This document shows, in pieces, positions 24,796-32,647 of a stretch of 64,000 nucleotides of DNA. The notes under the pieces are model-generated. The model was not told the origin of the DNA, did not search any database, and was given only the letters and a program-made list of their open reading frames with translations. Position 1 is the first letter of the stretch. Each line of letters opens with the position of its first letter. The stretch is taken from assembly GCF_944327175.1 (NCBI RefSeq), contig NZ_CALVGT010000014.1, forward strand, positions 1 to 64,000, read 5' to 3'. The position numbers and the translations under genes were made by a program. The stretch is from an uncultured Lactobacillus sp. (GTDB lineage: Bacteria; Bacillota; Bacilli; Lactobacillales; Lactobacillaceae).

Positions 24796-26115
24796 ATGTT
24801 AGATAAGACAAAACAAATTTGGTTTATTGGTATCAAGGGGACCGGGATGGCATCCCTGGCCCTAATCTTGCACGACTTAGGCTATAACGTTGCCGGCAGC
24901 GACATTGACAAGTACACCTTCACCCAGGATCCGCTGGAAGCTGCTGGGATTGAAGTTGCTTCCTTCTCCAAGGACAACATCAAGGAAAGCGGCCAGGTGA
25001 TCGTCAAGGGTAACGCCTTTAAGAGTGACAATATCGAGGTTGCTGCTTGCGAGGAAAAGGGCGTGGCGTGGCAAAGCTACCCGGACACGGTTGAAGAAAT
25101 CGTCCAGCAGTACACCAGTATCGGGGTTGCAGGTTCCCACGGCAAGACTTCAACCACCGGCCTTTTGGCAACGGTTTTGGGCGAAGCCGCTCCGACTTCT
25201 TTCCTGATCGGTGACGGGATGGGGAAGGGGGTCAAGGACTCCCGCTTCTTCGTCTACGAAGCTGACGAATACCGGCGGCACTTCCTGGCTTACCACCCGG
25301 ACTACCAGATCATGACCAATGTCGACTTTGACCACCCTGACTACTTCAAGGACAGAGACGACTATGCCTCAGCCTTCCAGACGGCGGCTGATCAGACCAA
25401 GAAGGGGCTTTTTGTCTGGGGGGATGATGAACGCCTGCAGAAGATCCAGCCAAAGACGGCCAAGAAGTACACTTACGGCTTAAAAGACAGCGATGACTTC
25501 CAGGCCTTTGACGTGGTCAAGACCACTGAAGGGGCCAAGTTCCATGTCCGGGCCCACGGGGAAGACTTGGGTGAATTTACCATCCACCTCTTTGGTGACC
25601 ACAATGTGATGAACGCTACGGCTGTTATTGCTATTGCCTTCACTGAAGGCATCGACCTTGATGTAGTCAGAAAGGGCCTGGTTAAGTACACCGGGGCTAA
25701 GCGCCGCTTCAGCGAAAAGGACTTCGGTGACACGGTGGTCATCGATGACTACGCCCACCACCCAACTGAACTGCGGGCTACGATTCAAGCAGCCCGGCAG
25801 AAGTTCCCGGATCGGAAGCTGGTTACCATTTTCCAGCCGCACACTTACTCCAGAACCAAGGAATTCGAAGAAGAATACGTGGAGATTCTGAAGGGGGTCG
25901 ACAAGGCCTTCTTGACGCCGATTTACGGGTCAGCCAGAGAAAAGGCCGGTGATATTAAGAGTGAAGACATTACCAGTCAGATTCCAGGCGCGGAAGTCAT
26001 CGACTTTGACAACTTGCGGGACCTTTTGGTTTACAAGGGCGACTGTATCGTCTTCATGGGTGCTGGCGACATTCCTAAATACGAAGTAGCATTTGAGAAG
26101 ATGCTGGAAAAATAA
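24796..26115 (+). CDS. murC: UDP-N-acetylmuramate--L-alanine ligase
   Basis: 439 aa. Adds L-Ala to UDP-MurNAc, first amino acid of the stem peptide, in the cytoplasm. IGIKGTGMASLALILHDLG starts the UDP-binding fold; GVAGSHGKTSTTGLLATV is the ATP loop; YEADEYRRHFL, TNVDFDHPDYF, HNVMNATAVIAIA and DDYAHHPTELRATI are Mur ligase signatures. Monocistronic with its own terminator; synteny with ytpR is as in B. subtilis. Confidence 0.97.
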   Translation: MLDKTKQIWFIGIKGTGMASLALILHDLGYNVAGSDIDKYTFTQDPLEAAGIEVASFSKDNIKESGQVIVKGNAFKSDNIEVAACEEKGVAWQSYPDTVEEIVQQYTSIGVAGSHGKTSTTGLLATVLGEAAPTSFLIGDGMGKGVKDSRFFVYEADEYRRHFLAYHPDYQIMTNVDFDHPDYFKDRDDYASAFQTAADQTKKGLFVWGDDERLQKIQPKTAKKYTYGLKDSDDFQAFDVVKTTEGAKFHVRAHGEDLGEFTIHLFGDHNVMNATAVIAIAFTEGIDLDVVRKGLVKYTGAKRRFSEKDFGDTVVIDDYAHHPTELRATIQAARQKFPDRKLVTIFQPHTYSRTKEFEEEYVEILKGVDKAFLTPIYGSAREKAGDIKSEDITSQIPGAEVIDFDNLRDLLVYKGDCIVFMGAGDIPKYEVAFEKMLEK

Positions 26116-26120
26116 TTTTT

Positions 26121-26154
26121 AGACGACCGAGACTTATGTCTCGGCCGTTTTTTA
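26121..26154 (+). terminator. Rho-independent terminator after murC
   Basis: CCGAGAC (26127-26133) and GTCTCGG (26138-26144), extended by ACG/CGT, are followed by T6. It marks the left boundary of the NERD-Rep island. Confidence 0.88.
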
Positions 26155-26194
26155 TTGGTTCGATGTTGGTACGGGCGCGATTGCACAAAATTTT

Positions 26195-26397
26195 ACTCAA
26201 CTAAATTGATTTTTGAAAAAATCTGCACACGATCTTACTCAAGTAAGCAGACTTGTAGCTCGAAACTTACTCAACTACTTGTCAGGCGTAGCTAGCTGAG
26301 TAAGATCGTGAGCATGCTTTCGTCTACTTGAGTAAGTTATTGAGCAGCAATTCGTCTACTTGAGTAAGATCATAAGTAGCGACTAAACCAGTTTAGT
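26195..26397. repeat. Left iteron-like array flanking the NERD-Rep gene
   Basis: Three inverted cores ACTCAA start at 26195, 26237 and 26269 (spacings 42 and 32 bp). After exactly 21 bp come direct cores (C/T)TGAGT at 26296, 26328 and 26360 (32-bp spacing), with a degenerate TTTAGT at 26392. Direct units share TTGAGTAAG followed by an AT/CG-variable stretch and GAGCAG. The 42-bp interval contains a small palindrome (GATTTTT/AAAAATC). Same architecture as the right array. Confidence 0.88.
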
Positions 26398-26500
26398 CCC
26401 CCACATTACCCAAACCGCCGTGCTGCCACAGTAGGCTTTTTGTCAAAATAAAAACCGAAAATCAACCATCAGTTCTTACAGAAAAAATTATTGTACTTTT

Positions 26501-26569
26501 TTCGGTAATTTTTCGATTTTTGGCGTACTAATAAGTGAGGGGCAAATTCTTTACGCCAAATATTACCGA
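26501..26569 (+). promoter_or_regulatory. Nested inverted repeats immediately upstream of the NERD-Rep gene
   Basis: TCGGTAAT (26502-26509) pairs with ATTACCGA (26562-26569), and inside it TTTGGCGTA (26519-26527) with TACGCCAAA (26552-26560). The outer right arm ends 5 nt before the AAAAGGAGGT ribosome site. This could be an operator bound by the Rep domain, as many RepB-type initiators repress their own promoter through inverted half-iterons, or an mRNA hairpin. The half-sites differ from the iteron core. Confidence 0.6.
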
Positions 26570-26585
26570 GAAAAGGAGGTAAGAA

Positions 26586-28190
26586 ATGAAATCAGAACTT
26601 CAAAACTGGTTCGTAACCACTGATCAAGAAAGGATTAGTAATGATGACGTCGTTACGTCTGCGCTAGCCATCGAGCGGCACTTTAATGCCGACTATAACT
26701 TACAGATCCAGCTGTCACCACGAAATATTAGCAAGATTCGCCAGGTAAATGAAGTACAGGCTAACTGCAACAAGCTGTACAGTACAGCAGGTCTAATCCT
26801 GTCGGAAGCACAGCTGGCTAATACCGAAAACTTGTTAGCTGGGGATGCAGGTGAGCGGTTAGTCGACCAGCTGGTGCGCAAAGTAGTTAATTCGTCAAAT
26901 GCGGTCTTCCGCGACGTGGTTCTGCCTTATGAGTATGGCCAACAGCATTCATTTTTTGACAATCAAATCGACAATTTGATCGTCACCAGCACCGGCGTTT
27001 ACTGCATTGAAGTTAAGACCAGAAGCCTTTCCCGCGGTACCTTTGATTTTAAAAATCTTGCGCCAAACATTTACGATCAAATTACCTATCATAAAAAGGC
27101 AGTGATCACGGCTTTGGAAGGAGCTGGCTTTTCGGTTCAGCCTAACTTGGTCAAAAATATTATCGTGATCGTTGCCCGAAGTGGTGAGCAGGAATTTAGA
27201 ATCAATAACCAGGCAGACCTGTTAGGTTACGGGGCTTGTGTTACGGATCTTGGCCATCTAAGCATGCAGATCAGCAAAGGTTTTGATCAATGCTCCCTGC
27301 CTACTTGGCAGATCAGCCGGATCGAGGAAATTATCAGCGGCAGCCGAATTGTTAGCAGGCGCACTTATCCTAACAATGTTCGCTTTTGCCTAACCCAGCC
27401 AAAACTGGATAAACTGATTCAGCTGGAGCAAGCTGTGCAATGGCATGTTCCTCTTGAGCAGAATGTTACCTATAATTCGGCGCTGAATGAACTTTCGATG
27501 CGTGGTCTAAGTTGCAGCCAGCAGAATTTTTTCTGGTTAATTATGGGACGCCTTTTTGCCCAAGGACAGACGCAAATCAGCGTGTCTGTTAAGGACTTGA
27601 AAAAAGCTGCCAACTACCGCAGCCGGAATAGTGTTTTTCTAGCCAAATCGCTTCATGAACTGGCTGAGTTGATGACGAGAATGCCGCTTTTTCAGCAGGT
27701 GGATTGTAACTCTGGCAAATTGACCGTAACGATTTGCAATCAGTTTTTGCCGCAATTCAACCAGTATTCCAGTGCTTTTACTTCTTGGAATTATCAGCTT
27801 TTTAGCCAAATTAAGCATAGCTATGCCAAAACCCTGTTTCGGAAGTTTGTTCAGCTTGCAGGAGAGGGAAGCTATCAAGTTTCCCTTAAGGACCTGCGCC
27901 AGCTGCTGGGGGTTACCGAATCTTACCGAAACCACTTTGTGGTAAAGCAGATCGATATAGCTATTTTGCATTTGGCGCCTTTTTTTGGTCATCTAACCTA
28001 CGAGCTTGAGCGAGGCCGATCGAATGAAATTGTTGGGATTACTTTCTTCTTTGATAAGGCAAACCCAGAAGAATTGCTGGCCTTTGAAGGCAAAAAGACT
28101 TACTTGCACAATATTTCGACCAATTCAGCGCTGTCGCCGCAAGAAAAGAAGCTAGCCAAGGAAATTTTTGAGAAGAACTTTTTCAGTTAG
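26586..28190 (+). CDS. NERD nuclease domain fused to a Rep_3/RepB-type replication initiator domain
   Basis: 534 aa. Residues ~85-195 form a NERD domain: GE at 89-90, QIDNLIVTSTGVYCIEVKTR at 127-146, so the PD-(D/E)xK-type residues E90, D129, E142 and K144 are present. Residues ~295-490 match the Rep_3 initiator pattern of two winged helices: FFWLIMGRLF, ISVSVKDLKK, YSSAFTSWNYQLFSQIKHSY, AKTLFRKF, YQVSLKDLRQLLGVTESYR, ERGRSNEIVGITFFF. Such initiators bind iterons to start theta replication. ATG 26586 follows GGAGGT. Coding is more AT-rich than neighbours. Iteron-like arrays lie on both sides and no plasmid genes are nearby. Function is unknown: an integrated replicon relict, a selfish element, or a nuclease directed to iteron DNA. 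Confidence 0.85.
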   Translation: MKSELQNWFVTTDQERISNDDVVTSALAIERHFNADYNLQIQLSPRNISKIRQVNEVQANCNKLYSTAGLILSEAQLANTENLLAGDAGERLVDQLVRKVVNSSNAVFRDVVLPYEYGQQHSFFDNQIDNLIVTSTGVYCIEVKTRSLSRGTFDFKNLAPNIYDQITYHKKAVITALEGAGFSVQPNLVKNIIVIVARSGEQEFRINNQADLLGYGACVTDLGHLSMQISKGFDQCSLPTWQISRIEEIISGSRIVSRRTYPNNVRFCLTQPKLDKLIQLEQAVQWHVPLEQNVTYNSALNELSMRGLSCSQQNFFWLIMGRLFAQGQTQISVSVKDLKKAANYRSRNSVFLAKSLHELAELMTRMPLFQQVDCNSGKLTVTICNQFLPQFNQYSSAFTSWNYQLFSQIKHSYAKTLFRKFVQLAGEGSYQVSLKDLRQLLGVTESYRNHFVVKQIDIAILHLAPFFGHLTYELERGRSNEIVGITFFFDKANPEELLAFEGKKTYLHNISTNSALSPQEKKLAKEIFEKNFFS

Positions 28191-28228
28191 CTCAAAGTGA
28201 CTTTTAGCAAAAAGCTGCACACAAACAT

Positions 28229-28614
28229 ACCCAAGTACATGGTTCTGTAGCCCAAAGATTACTCAACTAAGCAGCTTTTAGAAAAAAGCTGCACACAAAC
28301 ATACTCAAGTACAATACCCCCCATCCCAAAAATGACTCAACTACTACTAGCAAGCCAGCGGTTGAGTTATTTTTGTGCAGCATTTTGGCCAGTTGAGTAA
28401 GATATTGAGCAGTATTTTGTCTACTTGAGTAAGATCGTGAGCAGCATTTTGCCCAGTTGAGTAAGATCGTGAGCAGCATTTTGCCCAGTTGAATAAGATA
28501 TTGAGCAGTATTTTGTCTACTTGAGTAAGTTATTGAGCAGTAATTTGTCTACTTGAGTAAGATCATGAGCCGTCATTCCGTCAGTTGAGTAACTTCCTGT
28601 GCAATTTTTATATA
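28229..28614. repeat. Right iteron-like array flanking the NERD-Rep gene
   Basis: Inverted cores ACTCAA start at 28229 (variant ACCCAA), 28261, 28303 and 28335 (spacings 32, 42, 32). After exactly 21 bp, eight direct cores TTGA(G/A)T begin at 28362, 28393, 28425, 28457, 28489, 28521, 28553 and 28585, spaced 31 then 32 bp throughout. Units 28423-28454 and 28455-28486 differ at one base. The consensus unit has TTGAGTAAG, then GATNNTGAGCAG, then NATTTTGNC. There are no unique spacers, so it is not a CRISPR. Confidence 0.93.
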
Positions 28615-28657
28615 AAAACTCCCCAGCCTAGCCGCCAGCAGTCCCCCTCAAACAAAC

Positions 28658-28709
28658 GTTAGATATCTAACAAATCCTGTCCTCTAATATTCGTTAGACT
28701 ACTAACGAA
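28658..28709. promoter_or_regulatory. Two palindromic operators before the MarR pseudogene
   Basis: GTTAGATATCTAAC (28658-28671) is a perfect 14-bp palindrome; TTCGTTAG-ACTA-CTAACGAA (28690-28709) has perfect 8-bp arms sharing the GTTAG half-site. They lie directly upstream of the ribosome site of a MarR-type gene, the usual place for autoregulatory MarR binding. Confidence 0.6.
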
Positions 28710-28721
28710 AGGAGCACCAAC

Positions 28722-29183
28722 TTGGAAAAAATTGAACTCAGCCGCAAGATCATCAAAGAAACGACCAAGAGCATCGGCCAGCCTAAGCAAGTCGCCGCCA
28801 ACCTTCCCTTGACCCGGGTGCCGGTCCACGCTATCGACTTCCTGTCCAAGCAGCCTGATTGCCAAGTCAACTAACGCCAGTTTGAACAGGAAATGGGTGT
28901 CCAGCGCTCGACCATCACCGTTATGCTGCAGCGCCTGGAGAAAAGGTCCTGGTGACCTGCCTAATCCCGCTGACAAAAGGCAGAAGCTGGTCGCTTTGAC
29001 GCCAGCTGGCAAGGACCTGGTGCCCAAGCTGAAAGAAGTCATCATCGACGATGATCTGCAGCTTGGGCACCAGTTTACCGATGACGAATTAGCAGCTACT
29101 CGCAAAGTTTTAATGTATATCAAAAAAAAGAAGGGTAAAATGTTACACAAAATATCGAAAATACCAGGGAAGGTCTACTTTTA
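28722..29183 (+). pseudogene. Broken MarR-family transcriptional regulator
   Basis: TTG 28722 after AAAGGAGC opens a frame that meets TAA at 28872-28874, continues in the same frame with FEQEMGVQRSTITVMLQRLE (recognition-helix region), stops again at TGA after RSW, and resumes in another frame with NPADKRQKLVALTPAGKDL, the beta-wing and wing-following helix of MarR proteins. At least one nonsense and one frameshift mutation are therefore present. The original product (~145 aa) probably repressed the adjacent MFS gene. Operators upstream are intact. Confidence 0.8.
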
Positions 29184-29865
29184 AGATTAAAAAGCTGTTC
29201 ATCATGGCCAACTTGCTCTTCTTAGCCGGTCTTCTCATTTAGCCTGCTGCTGCTCGGCCGGGCCATCCAGGGCGCCGGTCCTTGGGCCTACTTTTGGTGG
29301 GATCATCAACAGTCTGGGCTGGTGTTACGTCTTTTACTTCCTGATTCCCTTGATTCTGGTCTCCCTTTTCCTTGGCATCTCCGGCATCCAGCAAAAGTCC
29401 AAGATCGTCAAGATCACGCCCGATGCCCTCAGCATCGTCCTCATTGCCATCTTCTTTCCCGGCATGATCTCCGACTTCAGCAAGCTGAGCGAATTTGACG
29501 CCGAAACCATCATTTCGATCCTGCTCACTATCATCGCAATTATTCTCTTGTTCAAGCGGCCCAGCCACTTAAAGCAGTCAATCTTGAATTTTGCCTTGCT
29601 AAAAGATCAGGCCTTCTCGGCCCACCTGTTAGGCTTCTTGCTGGTCCAGTTTTGCTCCTTAGGCAAAGCTTTCATGAACACCGTTTGGCAATTTGCCGGC
29701 GCCATCGGGACGTTGCTTACTTCCGCGATCGTCGCTCTCAGCCAAGGCGGCCATGCCACTAGTGTCAACACCGCTGCTGGTACCTAGCATGCCTTTATCT
29801 TCTTGGGCGTTTTGGTCGTTTACCTTTTTGTGCTTTTTTACAAGGCAATTAAGCCCAGCGACTAG
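29183..29865 (+). pseudogene. Broken multidrug MFS transporter (DHA2/EmrB-like)
   Basis: Pieces in different frames show LLLLGRAIQGAG-like, GGIINSLGWCYVFYFLIPLI and then a 145-codon open piece (29350-29787) with several transmembrane segments (IVLIAIFFPGMISDF, IISILLTIIAIILLF, AHLLGFLLVQFCS) ending at TAG in ...SVNTAAGT, followed by HAFIFLGVLVVYLFVLFYKA to 29865. The order fits a 14-helix drug/H+ antiporter, but the first helices and a middle part are missing. It lies behind a broken MarR gene, the usual regulator-pump pair. Confidence 0.75.
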
Positions 29866-29952
29866 GCGAAATAGCTTAAGAATAGTCCAAAAACTGTTAG
29901 AATGTCTAGTAGGTATTTTGACAGTTTTATATTTTGAAGGATGAGCAAAAAC

Positions 29953-32616
29953 ATGACTAAAGATAAACTTCTCTTAATCGATGGCAATTCCGTCGCCTTC
30001 CGGGCCTTTTTTGCCATGTACCAGCAGCTGGACAAGTTTAAAAACGCTGAAGGCTTGCACACCAATGCTATTTACGCTTTTAAAAACATGCTGGATGTCG
30101 TTTTAAAGCAAGAAGCTCCAACCAAGGTGCTAGTAGCTTTTGACGCGGGCAAGGTCACCTTTAGAACCGGCATGTACAAGGAGTATAAGGGCGGACGCGA
30201 CAAGACTCCGGTCGAACTATCTGAGCAGCTGCCTTACATCCGGGAAATGCTGAAGGATCTGGGCATTAAGAGCTACGAACTGGTCAACTATGAAGCCGAC
30301 GACATCATCGGGACCCTGGCTAAAAAGGGTGCAGAAGCCGGAATGGAAGTCGCCGTCGTGTCCGGTGACAAGGACTTGACTCAGCTGGCTAGCGACCATG
30401 TCACGGTTTACGTGACTAAGTCCGGCGTCACTAAGCTGGAGGCTTTTACCCCAGAGCACATGAAGGAGGTTAACGGCGTTACACCGACTGAATTCATCGA
30501 CATGAAGGCCCTGATGGGCGACCCATCCGACAACTACCCAGGCGTGGCCAAGGTAGGGCCAAAGACCGCTTCTAAGCTCATCCAGCAGTACCACAGTGTG
30601 GAAAACCTTTATGAGCACGTTGGCGAGATGAAGAAGTCCAAGTTAAAGGAGAACTTGATTGCTGGCAAGGACAATGCCCTTTTGGGTAAAAAGCTGGCCA
30701 CGATCAACTGCGATTCGCCGGTCGAAGTGACTTTAGATGATTTGACTTACTCTGGTCCTAACGTCGACGACCTCCGCCGCTTTTATGAAAAAATGAAATT
30801 TCGCCGCTTCTTGGCGGACTTGGCTAAGGCGGGCGAATTAACAGAAGAAACCACAGAGGTTAAAAAGCAAGAATACACGGTCTTAACGGCCAACAACTTA
30901 GGCGAAATTCCAGATTCTGACCACGCTGTCTTTTACCTGGCTATGCTGGGCGACAACTACCACAAAGCACCATTTGCCGGCTTTGCTTTGGAAATGGGCG
31001 ATAAGACTTTTGTCAGCCGGGACGTGGCTTTGCTCAAAGAAGAAAAGCTGAAGACTCTACTTGAAGACAAAAAGGTCGAAAAAGATGTCTTTGACTTAAA
31101 GCGGGTAACCTACGGTCTTTCCCGTCTTGATATCCAGGCTGCCGGCATGACTTTTGACTTGCTCCTAGCTTCTTACCTAGTCGACAATGAGAAAAATTCT
31201 AACGACTTAGGCGAACTGGTCAAGGGCTATGACTATTTCGATTTAAAGTCTGATTTGGAAGTTTACGGCAAGGGCAAGAGTGCCAAGATTCCAGAAGAAG
31301 ACGAGGTCTTCTTCAACCACCTGGCCGGCAAGATTGCGGCCATCAAGGCCTTGAAGGCGCCGCTTTTGGTAAAATTAAAAGACCACGAGCAAGACGACCT
31401 CTTTGACACCATCGAAATGCCAACGGCCAGAGTCCTGGCCAAGATGGAAATGAACGGGATCAAGGCCGAACCAGCTAAGCTCAAGGAACTGGAAGATGAC
31501 TTTGGAGAACGCTTGAAGGCTCTTGAAGAGAAAATCTACCAAGAAGCTGGTGAAGAGTTCAACATCAACTCTCCAAAGCAATTAGGCGTGATCCTCTTTG
31601 AAAAATTAGGCTTGCCAGTTATTAAAAAGACCAAGACCGGTTATTCCACTTCTGTCGAAGTTTTGGACCAGCTCAAGGAAAAGAGTCCAGTCGTTAGCGA
31701 CATCCTTGAATACCGGCAGATTGCCAAGATTCAGTCTACTTACGTTAAGGGCCTGTTAGACGTGATTAATCCGGAAGACGGCAAGATCCATACGCGCTAC
31801 TTACAAACCTTGACGGCGACAGGCCGCCTGTCTTCAGTTGACCCTAATCTACAAAACATCCCAACCCGGACCGAAGAAGGCAAGCAGATTAGAAAGGCCT
31901 TTGTTCCGTCAACGCCAGACGGCTATATCTACTCTTGCGACTACTCCCAAGTTGAGCTCCGTGTTTTGGCCCACGTGTCAGGCGACGCCAATATGCAAGA
32001 GGCCTTTAAGACCGGCTACGACATCCACGCCCACACGGCCATGCGGATCTTTCACTTGAACTCAATTGATGAAGTAACGCCGCTTGAAAGACGGCGGGCC
32101 AAGGCGGTCAACTTCGGGATCGTCTACGGGATTTCCGATTACGGCTTGTCTAAAAATCTGGGTATCTCCAGAAAGCAGGCTAAGGAATTCATCACTGAAT
32201 ACTTTGACCAATATCCAGGCATCAAGGCCTACATGGACCAGGCTGTTAAGGATGCTAGAGAAAAAGGCTATGCCGAAACCATCATGCACCGCCGCCGCTA
32301 CCTGCCAGACATCCACGCCAAGAACTTTAACGTCCGCTCCTTTGCTGAGCGGACTGCCATCAACTCCCCAATCCAAGGCTCTGCTGCCGACATCATGAAG
32401 ATCGCCATGATCAACATGCAAAAGAAGCTGGATGAACTGGGTTTGAAGACTAAAATGGTCGTGCAAGTGCACGACGAACTCATTTTTGACGTTCCAAAAG
32501 ACGAACTGGAAACTGTTAAGAAGATTGTGCCAGATGTCATGCAGTCAGCCGTTCAGCTGGATGTGCCGCTAATCGCGGACAGCGGCTACGGCCATGACTG
32601 GTATGACGCTAAGTAG
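29953..32616 (+). CDS. polA: DNA polymerase I
   Basis: 887 aa. Fills gaps and removes RNA primers. The N-terminal 5'-3' exonuclease (DKLLLIDGNSVAFRAFFAM, ADDIIGTLA, SGDKDLTQL, GDPSDNYPGVAKVGPKTA) is followed by a 3'-5' exonuclease-like domain lacking clear catalytic acidic motifs, as in other Gram-positive PolA, and a polymerase domain with DYSQVELRVLAH (motif A), RRRAKAVNFGIVYG (motif B) and VQVHDELIFDVP (motif C). ATG 29953 is preferred: AAGGATGAG (29937-29945) gives normal spacing, whereas ATG 29941 abuts the ribosome site. Heads the polA-mutM-coaE-nrdR-dnaB-dnaI cluster. Confidence 0.97.
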   Translation: MTKDKLLLIDGNSVAFRAFFAMYQQLDKFKNAEGLHTNAIYAFKNMLDVVLKQEAPTKVLVAFDAGKVTFRTGMYKEYKGGRDKTPVELSEQLPYIREMLKDLGIKSYELVNYEADDIIGTLAKKGAEAGMEVAVVSGDKDLTQLASDHVTVYVTKSGVTKLEAFTPEHMKEVNGVTPTEFIDMKALMGDPSDNYPGVAKVGPKTASKLIQQYHSVENLYEHVGEMKKSKLKENLIAGKDNALLGKKLATINCDSPVEVTLDDLTYSGPNVDDLRRFYEKMKFRRFLADLAKAGELTEETTEVKKQEYTVLTANNLGEIPDSDHAVFYLAMLGDNYHKAPFAGFALEMGDKTFVSRDVALLKEEKLKTLLEDKKVEKDVFDLKRVTYGLSRLDIQAAGMTFDLLLASYLVDNEKNSNDLGELVKGYDYFDLKSDLEVYGKGKSAKIPEEDEVFFNHLAGKIAAIKALKAPLLVKLKDHEQDDLFDTIEMPTARVLAKMEMNGIKAEPAKLKELEDDFGERLKALEEKIYQEAGEEFNINSPKQLGVILFEKLGLPVIKKTKTGYSTSVEVLDQLKEKSPVVSDILEYRQIAKIQSTYVKGLLDVINPEDGKIHTRYLQTLTATGRLSSVDPNLQNIPTRTEEGKQIRKAFVPSTPDGYIYSCDYSQVELRVLAHVSGDANMQEAFKTGYDIHAHTAMRIFHLNSIDEVTPLERRRAKAVNFGIVYGISDYGLSKNLGISRKQAKEFITEYFDQYPGIKAYMDQAVKDAREKGYAETIMHRRRYLPDIHAKNFNVRSFAERTAINSPIQGSAADIMKIAMINMQKKLDELGLKTKMVVQVHDELIFDVPKDELETVKKIVPDVMQSAVQLDVPLIADSGYGHDWYDAK

Positions 32617-32647
32617 TAAATAACTGACAAAAAGGAAGGTGAAGCAA

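Noticed and set aside
28359..28614. CRISPR array
   Set aside because: The 32-bp units are contiguous tandem copies with no unique spacers, and no cas genes are nearby; orientation switches at the 21-bp centre, which CRISPR arrays do not show.
26195..28614. Terminal inverted repeats of a classical transposon
   Set aside because: The two arrays have the same orientation instead of mirror orientation, and no transposase or integrase lies between them.
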